Source of the DNA: a virus
Virus record (IMG/VR): IMGVR_UViG_3300043438_001827
Span: 1-64,000 of that record
DNA length: 64,000 bases
Strand: one strand, 5' to 3'
Under the pieces are notes generated by a model that had not been told where the DNA came from, did no database searches, and saw only the letters and a list, made by a program, of their open reading frames with translations. The position numbers and the translations under genes were made by a program. Shown here piece after piece: positions 8,580 through 16,192 of the stretch (positions are counted from its first letter, which is position 1; every line of letters starts with the position of its first letter).

Positions 8580-9266
8580 ATGCAAATTTACAGCGTGGAA
8601 GACCCAAAGTTAGCAATTGTATTGTATAGGGATGTTTTTGATCCTGATTTCGATATACCTTCTAAGTTAGAAGCCTGCTTAACAGATAGTAAAGATGATT
8701 ACTTAAAATGGAGAGAAGCCCTTGTAGGATACAATGAAGTTATGCCAGACTACAGAGACTGTGTAGACTTTAAGATAGGACCTTATTACTGGGATCATAT
8801 ACCAGAGGGTTTTGAAGACATCAAAGCTGTTTATGAAGAAACAGACGTAGCATTAAAAAAGTGTTTAGCAGACTATGAAAAAAGATACAATTTTAAAATG
8901 GAATTCATGGAATCAATTAACTTTGTTAGATACAACGTTGGTCAGCATTTCCAAGTCCATGCAGACAGCGGATTTTCATATAGTTGCACCGTATCAAGTA
9001 TTGCATACTTAAATGATGGATACGAAGGTGGAGATCTTTGGTTCCCTTACCTCGATATCACTTATACTCCGAAAAAGGGAGACATCCTATTCTTCCCATC
9101 GGCATATACCCACTCCCATGCATCTTCTGCAGTTACTTCAGGTACAAAGTATTCAGCAGTAACAATGTTTGATTATAACGATAACAATCATCAGTATGCA
9201 AAAACAGCAACACCACAAACAGCTCCTAAAGAAAATAAAGAGCTTAATATAATGCCATTAAATTAA
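8580..9266 (+). CDS. 2-oxoglutarate/Fe(II)-dependent oxygenase, Arg replaced by Lys
   Basis: 228 residues from the ATG at 8580, chosen for its GGAG site at 8572-8575; an in-frame upstream start at 8517 would lie inside the promoter. Iron ligands H127-x-D129 (VHADSG) and H180 (HSHASS), with the core YEGGDLWFPYLDITYTPKKGD. The 2OG-anchoring position ten residues after the distal His is K190 instead of Arg. Lys can serve in some families, but from a different strand, so activity or co-substrate may differ. Substrate unknown. Its TAA overlaps the ATG of the next gene. Confidence 0.82.
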   Translation: MQIYSVEDPKLAIVLYRDVFDPDFDIPSKLEACLTDSKDDYLKWREALVGYNEVMPDYRDCVDFKIGPYYWDHIPEGFEDIKAVYEETDVALKKCLADYEKRYNFKMEFMESINFVRYNVGQHFQVHADSGFSYSCTVSSIAYLNDGYEGGDLWFPYLDITYTPKKGDILFFPSAYTHSHASSAVTSGTKYSAVTMFDYNDNNHQYAKTATPQTAPKENKELNIMPLN

Positions 9267-9964
9267 TGACCAATATAACCCTTACTAGGACAACTCAAAA
9301 TCCTCCTGTTATAAAACAGTCTCGTTTAAAAAGAGATTGGATGGATGAAACCTACAATAAACACGCCTATAGATGTTTGCCACTTTCAGAAGCAAACGTA
9401 AATGGTTGGGAGATGCAGCTACAACAAGATGTAGTCGTAGAATGGGAAGGTGGCAACAATGTTCCTAAAGTCCTTAAGGGAGAATTTTTTGAAGGTAGAG
9501 CAATAGTTATACCTTCAATCATAGGAATTATGTCATTCGTAACAGGTTGGGCGGTTAATACAGAAGAGGGATATGATACTTTTGTTAGTGGTTCTCCAAA
9601 CTATTTTGTAGATGGGGCAAGTCCATTAACCGCATCAATTCCTAGTTCTTGGTGGCCAGACGAATTTAATATGAATTGGAAGATAACTAAGATTGGCAAA
9701 CCAGTTTTATTTGAGCAAGGAATGCCATTTGTTTTTTTTAATATTTATAAAAACGATCTACTAGAATCATGCGAGCTAAAAGTCGAGAATTTATGGGATA
9801 AGCCAGAACTGATGGCAAGTAGACAATCCTACGGAGACGCTAAAATGAAAAAAATACATGAGCAGCCGTGGACCTGGATGAATGGCATTAGAACAGGGTT
9901 AAATGAAAAAAATGAGCAAATAGGGCCTAGACATGACGGTCTACCTAAATTGCAAGAGCCATAG
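9266..9964 (+). CDS. DUF6065-like protein
   Basis: 232 residues. CLPLSEANVNGWEM, VVVEWEGG and the C-terminal PWTWMNGIRTG correspond, from memory, to the DUF6065 family, whose function is not established. No nucleotide-binding motif, signal peptide or clear transmembrane segment. It overlaps the preceding oxygenase by one base (TAATG), so the two are co-translated and may act in one modification step. The family name is from pattern recognition; a profile search would settle it. Confidence 0.5.
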   Translation: MTNITLTRTTQNPPVIKQSRLKRDWMDETYNKHAYRCLPLSEANVNGWEMQLQQDVVVEWEGGNNVPKVLKGEFFEGRAIVIPSIIGIMSFVTGWAVNTEEGYDTFVSGSPNYFVDGASPLTASIPSSWWPDEFNMNWKITKIGKPVLFEQGMPFVFFNIYKNDLLESCELKVENLWDKPELMASRQSYGDAKMKKIHEQPWTWMNGIRTGLNEKNEQIGPRHDGLPKLQEP

Positions 9965-9990
9965 TTCTTTTAATCTGATATTTAAAGTGT

Positions 9991-9996
9991 TACTAT
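9991..9996 (+). promoter_or_regulatory. TACTAT motif, possible -10 element
   Basis: TGTTACTATATTC in the spacer between 9964 and 10033; TACTAT lies 36 bases before the ATG. Same hexamer as at 7020, 13372, 19722 and 23922. Confidence 0.4.
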
Positions 9997-10032
9997 ATTC
10001 TTTGATCTATATACATGGTGATTCGAGGAAAA

Positions 10033-10272
10033 ATGAATTTTAACAGCATACCAAATAGTAAAAAATTACAAATTATAGCGGATATCAGGCCAGCTTATGA
10101 AGAGATTGTATATACAGCTTTAATATATATTGGCATCGATCCAGAGTCTTTTGATCCAAATAACTATTCAATTGAGACAGAAGACGCAACTGGTCTTTCA
10201 TACAAAACTAGTATGATTAAGGCCCTAGAGGTTTTAGATATGCTTGACAGCGAGATAGAAAAAAACAGTTAA
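10033..10272 (+). CDS. Small protein, DPxxFDP family
   Basis: 79 residues from the ATG at 10033, preferred over 10015 because GAGGAAAA lies directly before it. Helical N-terminal half, then GIDPESFDPNNY, then an acidic helix. The next gene (GVDPDTFDPDTF) and the gene at 13404 (NIDLENYDENSI..DPLDP) have the same plan, so these are paralogues. Function unknown; the alternating helices suggest a small oligomeric or adaptor protein. It ends immediately before the next ATG. Confidence 0.6.
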   Translation: MNFNSIPNSKKLQIIADIRPAYEEIVYTALIYIGIDPESFDPNNYSIETEDATGLSYKTSMIKALEVLDMLDSEIEKNS

Positions 10273-10494
10273 ATGAAATTTACCATTAGCAATGAAAAAA
10301 GAGCAGAAGTTTTGCAGTCGGCAAAGCAAAGCTTAGAGTCAGCTTTATTGCTACGACTATCTGTAATGGGTGTTGATCCAGATACTTTTGATCCAGATAC
10401 TTTTGTCCCCAATGAGGACAGTACGATGGATAATGATATAAAAGTTATAATTGATAAAATTAAAGATTTAGATATAAAACTAGAGGCTTTATAA
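10273..10494 (+). CDS. Small protein, DPxxFDP family
   Basis: 73 residues, starting at the base after the preceding stop. Helix (residues 1-32), the motif GVDPDTFDPDTF at about 35-46, then an acidic helix (KVIIDKIKDLDIKL). Paralogue of its upstream neighbour and of the gene at 13404. No known function. With the neighbour it forms the left border of the acyltransferase/P450 module. Confidence 0.6.
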   Translation: MKFTISNEKRAEVLQSAKQSLESALLLRLSVMGVDPDTFDPDTFVPNEDSTMDNDIKVIIDKIKDLDIKLEAL

Positions 10495-10511
10495 TTTTTG
10501 TTTAACTGTGG

Positions 10512-10517
10512 TATAAT
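10512..10517 (+). promoter_or_regulatory. -10 element of a probably leaderless transcript
   Basis: TGTGGTATAAT: a perfect TATAAT with extended-10 TGTG, followed by exactly six bases and then ATG at 10524. Transcription should start at or next to the A of the ATG, and there is no ribosome-binding site. It would drive the acyltransferase/P450 module. Confidence 0.55.
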
Positions 10518-10523
10518 TCAAAA

Positions 10524-10820
10524 ATGGAAGAATATACAATAAGTTTGAACAAAGTCTTTGAATTTAATTATAATTCAGATTATCACGACTGCACAAAATT
10601 AAAAGCTAAAACAATAAATAGCATTCTTCCAAATGGTTATAAAGCAGTTATACTTTTTCCTATAAAAGTTAAAACAAATAGTGATATTATTTATCCAGTT
10701 GTTAGTAATAAATCAAAATGTACATTTAATTTTACTCCAAAAATTGTTGGAGATTGGAATATACAAATTATAGATAAAGAAGAGATTGTGAAACAAATTA
10801 TCTTAAAGGTATTAGACTGA
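10524..10820 (+). CDS. Unassigned small protein, first gene of cargo module
   Basis: 98 residues, very AT-rich coding, predicted beta-sandwich (LPNGYKAVILFPIKV, KCTFNFTPKIVGDWNIQI), reminiscent of an Ig-like or carrier fold but without a serine-phosphopantetheine motif. Not recognised. It starts in leaderless fashion six bases after a TATAAT, and its TGA overlaps the ATG of the acyltransferase (ATGA), so the two are translationally coupled. A helper or substrate-presenting role is possible but not shown. Confidence 0.55.
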   Translation: MEEYTISLNKVFEFNYNSDYHDCTKLKAKTINSILPNGYKAVILFPIKVKTNSDIIYPVVSNKSKCTFNFTPKIVGDWNIQIIDKEEIVKQIILKVLD

Positions 10821-12190
10821 TGTTGTACCAGTTAAATTATATTGATTATATGTTTTACCTTAATAGATATAAGAAAAATGCCGGCGTCGGTAATCTTACT
10901 ATTTTAGAAAATAAAAACAATACTGATTTTAAAGTTTTAATTACTAAGAATATATTAAGAAACTTAGAGTCTACTATTATATTTACCCACACTATACAAG
11001 ATAGTTTAATGGATAATGACTATCCATATTTTGTAAAAAATAATGATTTCAATATAGAAGATCATATTTATGAACACAATAAAGACAATCCTTATGATAA
11101 AGATACTATCCAACAACTGGTAGACAATATAGTCTCTAAACCCATACCGCTTAATAAGCCAATGTGGGATATCCATATAATATATAATTACAATGAATAT
11201 AATAATGTTGGAGTATTTAGAAGAATACACCACGCTGCCTGTGACGGCGATGGAATGTCTCGATTCCATGATGCTATTTTCGATGAAGTAAACCTACCCA
11301 AAGAAAAAAATTGTTATAGCTTAAATAAGTTTAAATGCACTACAAATCGTAATATAAAAATATTAAAAAGTAAAATAATTAAATTAAAGTCTTTGTTATT
11401 TACTTCAAACAAATATTATATAGATAAACCTTTAAATAGGAAAGACCTACATCAAGGTTTGTGGAAATTAAAAATGTCAACAAATCAAAGCCTTATTCTA
11501 AAAAAAATAGACATTTCTAAATATCAAAATGTAATAAAAAAATTAGACATTTCAACCTTTGAGTTATCTATGTATTTAACTGCTAGTGTTTATAGGAAAT
11601 TGTTTAATACTACAGAAGATAATACTACAATCTTAACTGGAGTTCCATGTTCACTAAGAGGTAATAAAGATGGGCTATATGGGAATAAGGTAGCTTCTGC
11701 TAGGGTAAATCTTCATACAAATGAAATCAAAGACTCACAAATGCTTAATAAAATTAAGATTTCATTAAAAAATGAAATAGGTTTAACTAAAGATACTCCA
11801 TTTAACGGATATGTTAGAGCGGCATGCATTGAGCCAAGAATGAATAAAATGTTAGAAATATGGGATTTTGCCAATAAGACTACGTGGAGTAATAGAAAAA
11901 AAACACCAATTAAAATTGATAATTCAACATATACCTTAACCACTACTTCATTTAAGAAAATACAACTGCCAAATTTTACTATCAATAAAAATAAGATAAT
12001 TACAATGCACCCATATTCCATGGTAATATGCACTCCAGGATCTATAGGATGTTCTGCTACTTATAGACTGTATGATGATCAATTGCATATAAGCTTAATA
12101 TATATAAAGGAATTTTTCAAAGATCCACAATTATTAATGTCTTATTATGATGAGGCTTTAGAGGAACTTAAGGCTATTGCTAATGATTGA
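10820..12190 (+). CDS. WS/DGAT-type O-acyltransferase
   Basis: 456 residues, the usual length of the wax-ester synthase/diacylglycerol acyltransferase family. Key features: the catalytic motif HHxxxDG at 137-143 (HHAACDG, H138 the general base), the preceding PLNKPMWDIHII, the central GVPCSLRGNKDG...GNKVASARVNL, and a C-terminal GxxGCSATYRLYDDQL with a closing helix. Family members transfer acyl groups from acyl-CoA to alcohols or diacylglycerol; related condensation-domain enzymes make esters or amides on carriers, and this cannot be excluded. Unusual in a phage. Downstream overlap (8 bases) with the P450 implies a joint lipid or secondary-metabolite step. Strongly AT-rich compared with the tail genes, a sign of transfer. 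Confidence 0.8.
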   Translation: MLYQLNYIDYMFYLNRYKKNAGVGNLTILENKNNTDFKVLITKNILRNLESTIIFTHTIQDSLMDNDYPYFVKNNDFNIEDHIYEHNKDNPYDKDTIQQLVDNIVSKPIPLNKPMWDIHIIYNYNEYNNVGVFRRIHHAACDGDGMSRFHDAIFDEVNLPKEKNCYSLNKFKCTTNRNIKILKSKIIKLKSLLFTSNKYYIDKPLNRKDLHQGLWKLKMSTNQSLILKKIDISKYQNVIKKLDISTFELSMYLTASVYRKLFNTTEDNTTILTGVPCSLRGNKDGLYGNKVASARVNLHTNEIKDSQMLNKIKISLKNEIGLTKDTPFNGYVRAACIEPRMNKMLEIWDFANKTTWSNRKKTPIKIDNSTYTLTTTSFKKIQLPNFTINKNKIITMHPYSMVICTPGSIGCSATYRLYDDQLHISLIYIKEFFKDPQLLMSYYDEALEELKAIAND

Positions 12191-13364
12191 TGTAGAAATA
12201 GGTAGTAGGGACTTTATTGAAAATCAGCATTATTATTTAGATCAGCTTAAAACTAACAGTCCAATTATTAAAACAAGATCAGGATATATATTAGTTACAA
12301 AATATGATGATATTTTTTTTGGTTTAAAGAATAATTCTTTTGCTAGACAAATAATTAAAGGTTCAGAATCTCACTATCACGCCTTGACTAACATGGATGG
12401 TAAAGACCATTCTATGTATCGCCAAATGTTAACCAGTACATTTTCTAATTCTTCTATTAAAAATATGGAAGAATTAATATTAAAAATAATTAATCAAGAA
12501 ATAAAAAATATAAAAAAAAACAAATCTAAAACAATAGATCTTATTAACGACATAGCTTTTAAAGTTCCTTTTTATACAACTTGTGAAATACTTGGTATTG
12601 AACCACCTGAAGACGAAGATCTAAAAAATATACAAAGATTATCAATTGATACTTTATATATTTTAAACTTAGAATTATCAAAAGAAGATTTTAGAAGATC
12701 ACTCAAAGCATCTGACGAACTACTGTATTATATTATCAATCTTACATTTGGAAATAGATATAAGAAAAAAAGTGGCTTAATAACGCATTTGCAAAATGCA
12801 GAGTATGAAGGAAAAAGAATAACAAATGAAGAAATATTATCATTTGTAATTTTACTTTTTGTTGCAGGGTTTGAAACTAATGTAAATTCAATTACTTCAT
12901 CTATATATAATATTTTAAATCAAAAAAAAGCTAAAGATAAAATCTTACAATTAGCCACATCCTCAAGCTCTTTAAGCGCAATATCAGATGAGTTAATTAG
13001 ACATTCATCTAGTGTAAATTTTGTCACCAGAAAAGCAATAAAGGATACCTACCTTGGAAAAGATAAATTTTTAGTAAAAGAGGGTGAGATAGTATTATTT
13101 CATTTGGGATCCGCTAATAGGGATTCGGAAATATTTTCAAATCCTCATGAAATTGATATAGATAGGTTTAATTCAAATAGGCATTTGGGTTTCGGTTCTG
13201 GTCCTCACTACTGCATAGGGGCAGGGCTGTCAAGAATTCAAGTTTCAAACGTAGTCGTAGAGACTATTAAGAATTTTGATAATTTAAAGATAATGAAAAA
13301 TCCAGTGATAAGTTCAAATTTCGGAATTGCTGGTTTTGAGCAGATATATGCTACTTATCAATAA
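12183..13364 (+). CDS. Cytochrome P450 monooxygenase
   Basis: 393 residues from the ATG at 12183 (a TTG at 12177 is less likely). All P450 landmarks are present: I-helix AGFETN (residues 228-233), ExxR in DELIRH (E270, R273), a RF-type PERF variant (EIDIDRF), and the heme loop FGSGPHYCIG with the heme-binding Cys at 344. The helix-C region KDHSMYRQML also fits. Soluble bacterial class I-like size without fused reductase, so it would rely on host ferredoxin and reductase. Substrate unknown; co-translation with an acyltransferase suggests fatty acids, sterol-like lipids or a small natural product. P450s are rare in phages. Confidence 0.92.
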   Translation: MIDVEIGSRDFIENQHYYLDQLKTNSPIIKTRSGYILVTKYDDIFFGLKNNSFARQIIKGSESHYHALTNMDGKDHSMYRQMLTSTFSNSSIKNMEELILKIINQEIKNIKKNKSKTIDLINDIAFKVPFYTTCEILGIEPPEDEDLKNIQRLSIDTLYILNLELSKEDFRRSLKASDELLYYIINLTFGNRYKKKSGLITHLQNAEYEGKRITNEEILSFVILLFVAGFETNVNSITSSIYNILNQKKAKDKILQLATSSSSLSAISDELIRHSSSVNFVTRKAIKDTYLGKDKFLVKEGEIVLFHLGSANRDSEIFSNPHEIDIDRFNSNRHLGFGSGPHYCIGAGLSRIQVSNVVVETIKNFDNLKIMKNPVISSNFGIAGFEQIYATYQ

Positions 13365-13371
13365 TTCATAT

Positions 13372-13377
13372 TACTAT
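13372..13377 (+). promoter_or_regulatory. TACTAT motif, possible -10 element
   Basis: ATTACTATTTT in the 39-base spacer after the P450; the hexamer lies 26 bases before the ATG at 13404. Same motif as at 7020, 9991, 19722 and 23922. Confidence 0.35.
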
Positions 13378-13403
13378 TTTAAATAAACACACAAGGGTAA
13401 CAA

Positions 13404-13604
13404 ATGGCTGAAAAAAATAATCTCGAAAAAAATAGAGACAATTTGATTAAACAAAAAGAACTATATCTTTATGAATTGGCTTTAAAATTAAACATAGATC
13501 TAGAAAATTATGACGAAAACAGTATAATAGACCCACTGGATCCTAAATATAATTTCCATGTAATCATAAGAAAAAATCTTAGTATTTTAAAAAATTTAAT
13601 ATAG
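13404..13604 (+). CDS. Small protein, related to the DPxxFDP family
   Basis: 66 residues, lysine-rich helix, then NIDLENYDENSIIDPLDP and a closing helix (RKNLSILKNLI). Same plan as the two proteins at 10033 and 10273, so paralogous copies flank the acyltransferase/P450 module. AAGGG ribosome site. Function unknown. Confidence 0.55.
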   Translation: MAEKNNLEKNRDNLIKQKELYLYELALKLNIDLENYDENSIIDPLDPKYNFHVIIRKNLSILKNLI

Positions 13605-13615
13605 GAAGTAAATAA

Positions 13616-13855
13616 ATGCCACAAGAAAATAATGAAGAAGAAGATCTACAGTTTCACCCGGATTACGCTTTAGACAACTTAATTGTTGAAAGAGTAGAGG
13701 AAGAAAGAGAAGTCCTGGTATTGGATTTACCAAATCAAAGATTTAAGATTAAGGGAATTACTCCTTTACATTGTAGTTTTTATGATGCAGACTATCGCAA
13801 AGATGGTATAATATACTCTTCATTTGCAGAAGAACAGGAAGACGATGAAATATAA
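13616..13855 (+). CDS. Unassigned acidic small protein
   Basis: 79 residues, strongly acidic at both ends, with a beta centre (REVLVLDLPNQRFKIKGI). Not recognised. Preceded by AGGAAGT 8 bases before the ATG. Its end overlaps the start of the next gene by 11 bases, so they are coupled. It may be a small virion-assembly or adaptor protein; nothing in the sequence decides this. Confidence 0.5.
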   Translation: MPQENNEEEDLQFHPDYALDNLIVERVEEEREVLVLDLPNQRFKIKGITPLHCSFYDADYRKDGIIYSSFAEEQEDDEI

Positions 13856-14120
13856 TCAAAACGATCATAAGCAGTTTGTTTATAATAATTTAGTTTCCAT
13901 ATTGGAGTCTGTTGGGATGGACGCTACTAACGTTGATGATATTACTTTTACGGATATAAGAAGAGCGATAAATGATGTTTATCCTCCTATCGCAACAAAT
14001 CAAAGCACTATACTTCCAGCAGAAAATTTAATTATTAGAAAAAGAAAACAACTAGTCAACAACGCTAGATATACCTTGTATGCTTATAAGACAATAGTAA
14101 AGAGAGAGCAAAATGGTTAG
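13845..14120 (+). CDS. Unassigned small protein
   Basis: 91 residues from the ATG at 13845; a TTG at 13824 in the same frame lies deep in the previous gene and is less likely. Helical, polar, ending in basic residues (RKRKQLVNNARYTLYAYKTI). No motif recognised. Overlaps both neighbours by a few bases, consistent with one operon. Confidence 0.5.
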   Translation: MKYNQNDHKQFVYNNLVSILESVGMDATNVDDITFTDIRRAINDVYPPIATNQSTILPAENLIIRKRKQLVNNARYTLYAYKTIVKREQNG

Positions 14121-14904
14121 TTCTAATAATCTAAACGCAATGTCAGTATCTATCATAGCTAATGATATGAGTAAGACAATTTTTAAGAGCACTTATGAAG
14201 ATAACATATCAGAATACTGCAAGCAGGTTTTGGATTATGAAGTCGAATCTTTAGAATTGAGCAGAACTAGAAGAGATATTGGAATATATCCAAGTGATTT
14301 GCACTCTTACGAGATAATTAGTATGGCAAAAGATCCAGCAAAGTTTGAAATGATTATCGAGGGAAGATCATTTCCTGTAGAAGTTAATACCTTCCTAGTA
14401 GGCCAATTAGAGATGGCAATTAAATTAGCCAAGCCAAGTTCTATAGTTTTTATGTCTTGCAACTTCTTTGCCCTGCCACTGGACTATTTAGAGTCTTTAA
14501 ACATAGAAAATGTATATATACCAAATGACGAAAATGTATATAGAGCAGAAAATATTTACTTAAACAGAGAATGCAACCTTAATGTCTTAAATCCGGCAGA
14601 TTTGCAAAACGGTATTTTTCCTAGTAACGTAGATATGTTTGTAGCAAATGCTACGCATATATCCATGGGTATTAATCCAAACATAATACAGGAAATGTAT
14701 GATCACTTACCGGTCAATGGTGTTCTGTATATAATTAACTCAAATGACTTTATGGCCTACTACGACAATGTTGTAGATATATCCATAGCTAGTGTTGAAG
14801 GTCACCCCATGTATGATGTGAATACTGCTATAGCAGCATTGGACAACGCTTTGGTATACCACATCCCAACTGGAGCAGGTTTTACCGTTATAATCAAAGG
14901 TTAG
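14113..14904 (+). CDS. Unassigned protein, possibly methyltransferase-like
   Basis: 263 residues. The second half alternates strands and helices in a Rossmann-like order (KPSSIVFMSCNFFALPLDYL, ENVYIPNDENVYRAENIYL, NVDMFVANATHISMG, then DHLPVNGVLYIIN). The last element resembles the strand after motif III of class I SAM methyltransferases (LkpgG.lyi), but no glycine-rich motif I is seen. A degenerate or divergent methyltransferase is one possibility, a non-enzymatic partner of the following oxygenases another. The next gene starts immediately after it. Confidence 0.45.
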   Translation: MVSSNNLNAMSVSIIANDMSKTIFKSTYEDNISEYCKQVLDYEVESLELSRTRRDIGIYPSDLHSYEIISMAKDPAKFEMIIEGRSFPVEVNTFLVGQLEMAIKLAKPSSIVFMSCNFFALPLDYLESLNIENVYIPNDENVYRAENIYLNRECNLNVLNPADLQNGIFPSNVDMFVANATHISMGINPNIIQEMYDHLPVNGVLYIINSNDFMAYYDNVVDISIASVEGHPMYDVNTAIAALDNALVYHIPTGAGFTVIIKG

Positions 14905-14905
14905 T

Positions 14906-15505
14906 ATGTCTAATATACAGATAGTAGACGCATCCCCTACATATGAAGACGCATGCATATTTTCTGCTGTATGGTCAAACGTATGGCCTCAAATAGCAAA
15001 GGATGCCGGATATACCACAGAGCAGATAGTTAATAGGCTAAAGCATAGAGACATAGAATGGTGGATTAAAGCAATCAGCCACATGCCGGTAGCTTTTTAT
15101 GCTAAGAATGACGTTGGAAACACTGGTATATTTTATTTAATGCACGATGTTGATTTTCTATTAATAGATAATAAAGAATTGTCAGAGAATCAAAAAGATA
15201 AGACAAATACAATACCTGCAATCTATATGTTTTGCGAAAATTCTACTTGGGGAACAAATCTAACTAGAGAAATGACAAAGAACTACTCAATTAAGAGTCT
15301 AGAAGCTGGTTATGAAAAATCTGGTGGTTGGATATTAAAATCAAATAAAAGATCTATTTCTACTGTAAGTAAATTTCAAAAAGGCGGATACTGGATAAAG
15401 CAGAATGATAGCTTAAGTCCCATCTGGGATCAAGAAATACTTTTTGAATATTGGACATTTGATAATCAAAAGTACTCAGAAAGATTTACACAAAACGAAT
15501 TGTGA
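14906..15505 (+). CDS. Unassigned protein upstream of oxygenase cluster
   Basis: 199 residues, mixed alpha/beta, rich in Trp (AVWSNVWPQIAKDAG, IEWWIKAISHMPVAFYAK). The opening AKNDVGNTGIFYLMH resembles a GNAT-like central sheet, but the acetyl-CoA motif is not clear, so no function is given. It lies one base after the preceding gene. The TGA at its end is followed by a leaderless-type promoter for the oxygenase cluster. Confidence 0.45.
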   Translation: MSNIQIVDASPTYEDACIFSAVWSNVWPQIAKDAGYTTEQIVNRLKHRDIEWWIKAISHMPVAFYAKNDVGNTGIFYLMHDVDFLLIDNKELSENQKDKTNTIPAIYMFCENSTWGTNLTREMTKNYSIKSLEAGYEKSGGWILKSNKRSISTVSKFQKGGYWIKQNDSLSPIWDQEILFEYWTFDNQKYSERFTQNEL

Positions 15506-15511
15506 TAGAAT
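15506..15511 (+). promoter_or_regulatory. -10 element of a probably leaderless transcript
   Basis: TGTGATAGAAT: TAGAAT with extended-10 TGTG, then exactly six bases and the ATG at 15518. Same geometry as at 10512. It would start the five-gene oxygenase operon. Confidence 0.5.
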
Positions 15512-15517
15512 ATAACT

Positions 15518-16192
15518 ATGTTGGTAATAGATAACTATATAAAAGACAAAGATCTCCTAGGTCAAATAAGGGCAGACAAAACCTTTTTCCCAGAATCAAT
15601 GGGTTCCGATGAAAGAATAGCAGACCAACTTAATAGTTATCATTACGAAAAATCTTCTTGCTACGCACCATATATGTTTTGGGATGGGTGGTGGAGATCT
15701 GAGGCAGATACTTTAAAGAAAAAAGTAGTTCAAAAAATATGGGAAAATAATTTAGATTATCCTGTTGAAGATATTCTTGGAATAGAATATTGGACTAGAA
15801 CTTTTGAACCAGGTCAATATTTAGATCATCACGTAGATGAAGACACTTTTCTTTACGAAAAAGAAAAAGTATTTACTGGACCAATTTGTGGATCTGTTTA
15901 TTATTTTGGGGATAATCTAGAAGGTGGTTTTCTTGAGATACATAACAAGTCAATAAAAGAAAAAACACAAAATGCTCTAGAACGAGATAATATAGAACAA
16001 TATATAGTTAATATTGAAGAAAGAGAAAGAATAGCCTACAAAGACAATAGGTTAATCATCTTTGATTCTGGTCATATTATCCATAACGCAACAGCAGCAA
16101 AATCTGGAGTTAGACAAGTTATGGTCACTAATGTTTGGCATAAAGATAATCCTCCATTGGCATTAGAATTGGGGACCTTCTACTATGAGTGA
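15518..16192 (+). CDS. 2-oxoglutarate/Fe(II)-dependent oxygenase
   Basis: 224 residues. H105-x-D107 (DHHVDED), distal H189 (GHIIHNA) and R199 (SGVRQVM), with the sheet motif GSVYYFGDNLEGGFLEI. All residues of the iron and 2OG site are present. First of five consecutive 2OG genes. The substrate is unknown; clusters of this kind in large aquatic phages are thought to modify proteins, glycans or nucleotides. Apparently leaderless start, then an 8-base overlap with the next gene. Confidence 0.85.
   Translation: MLVIDNYIKDKDLLGQIRADKTFFPESMGSDERIADQLNSYHYEKSSCYAPYMFWDGWWRSEADTLKKKVVQKIWENNLDYPVEDILGIEYWTRTFEPGQYLDHHVDEDTFLYEKEKVFTGPICGSVYYFGDNLEGGFLEIHNKSIKEKTQNALERDNIEQYIVNIEERERIAYKDNRLIIFDSGHIIHNATAAKSGVRQVMVTNVWHKDNPPLALELGTFYYE

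Noticed and set aside
10015-10032. Upstream ATG for the small protein at 10033
   Set aside because: It lacks a ribosome site, and the GAGGAAAA inside the extension is ideally placed for 10033.
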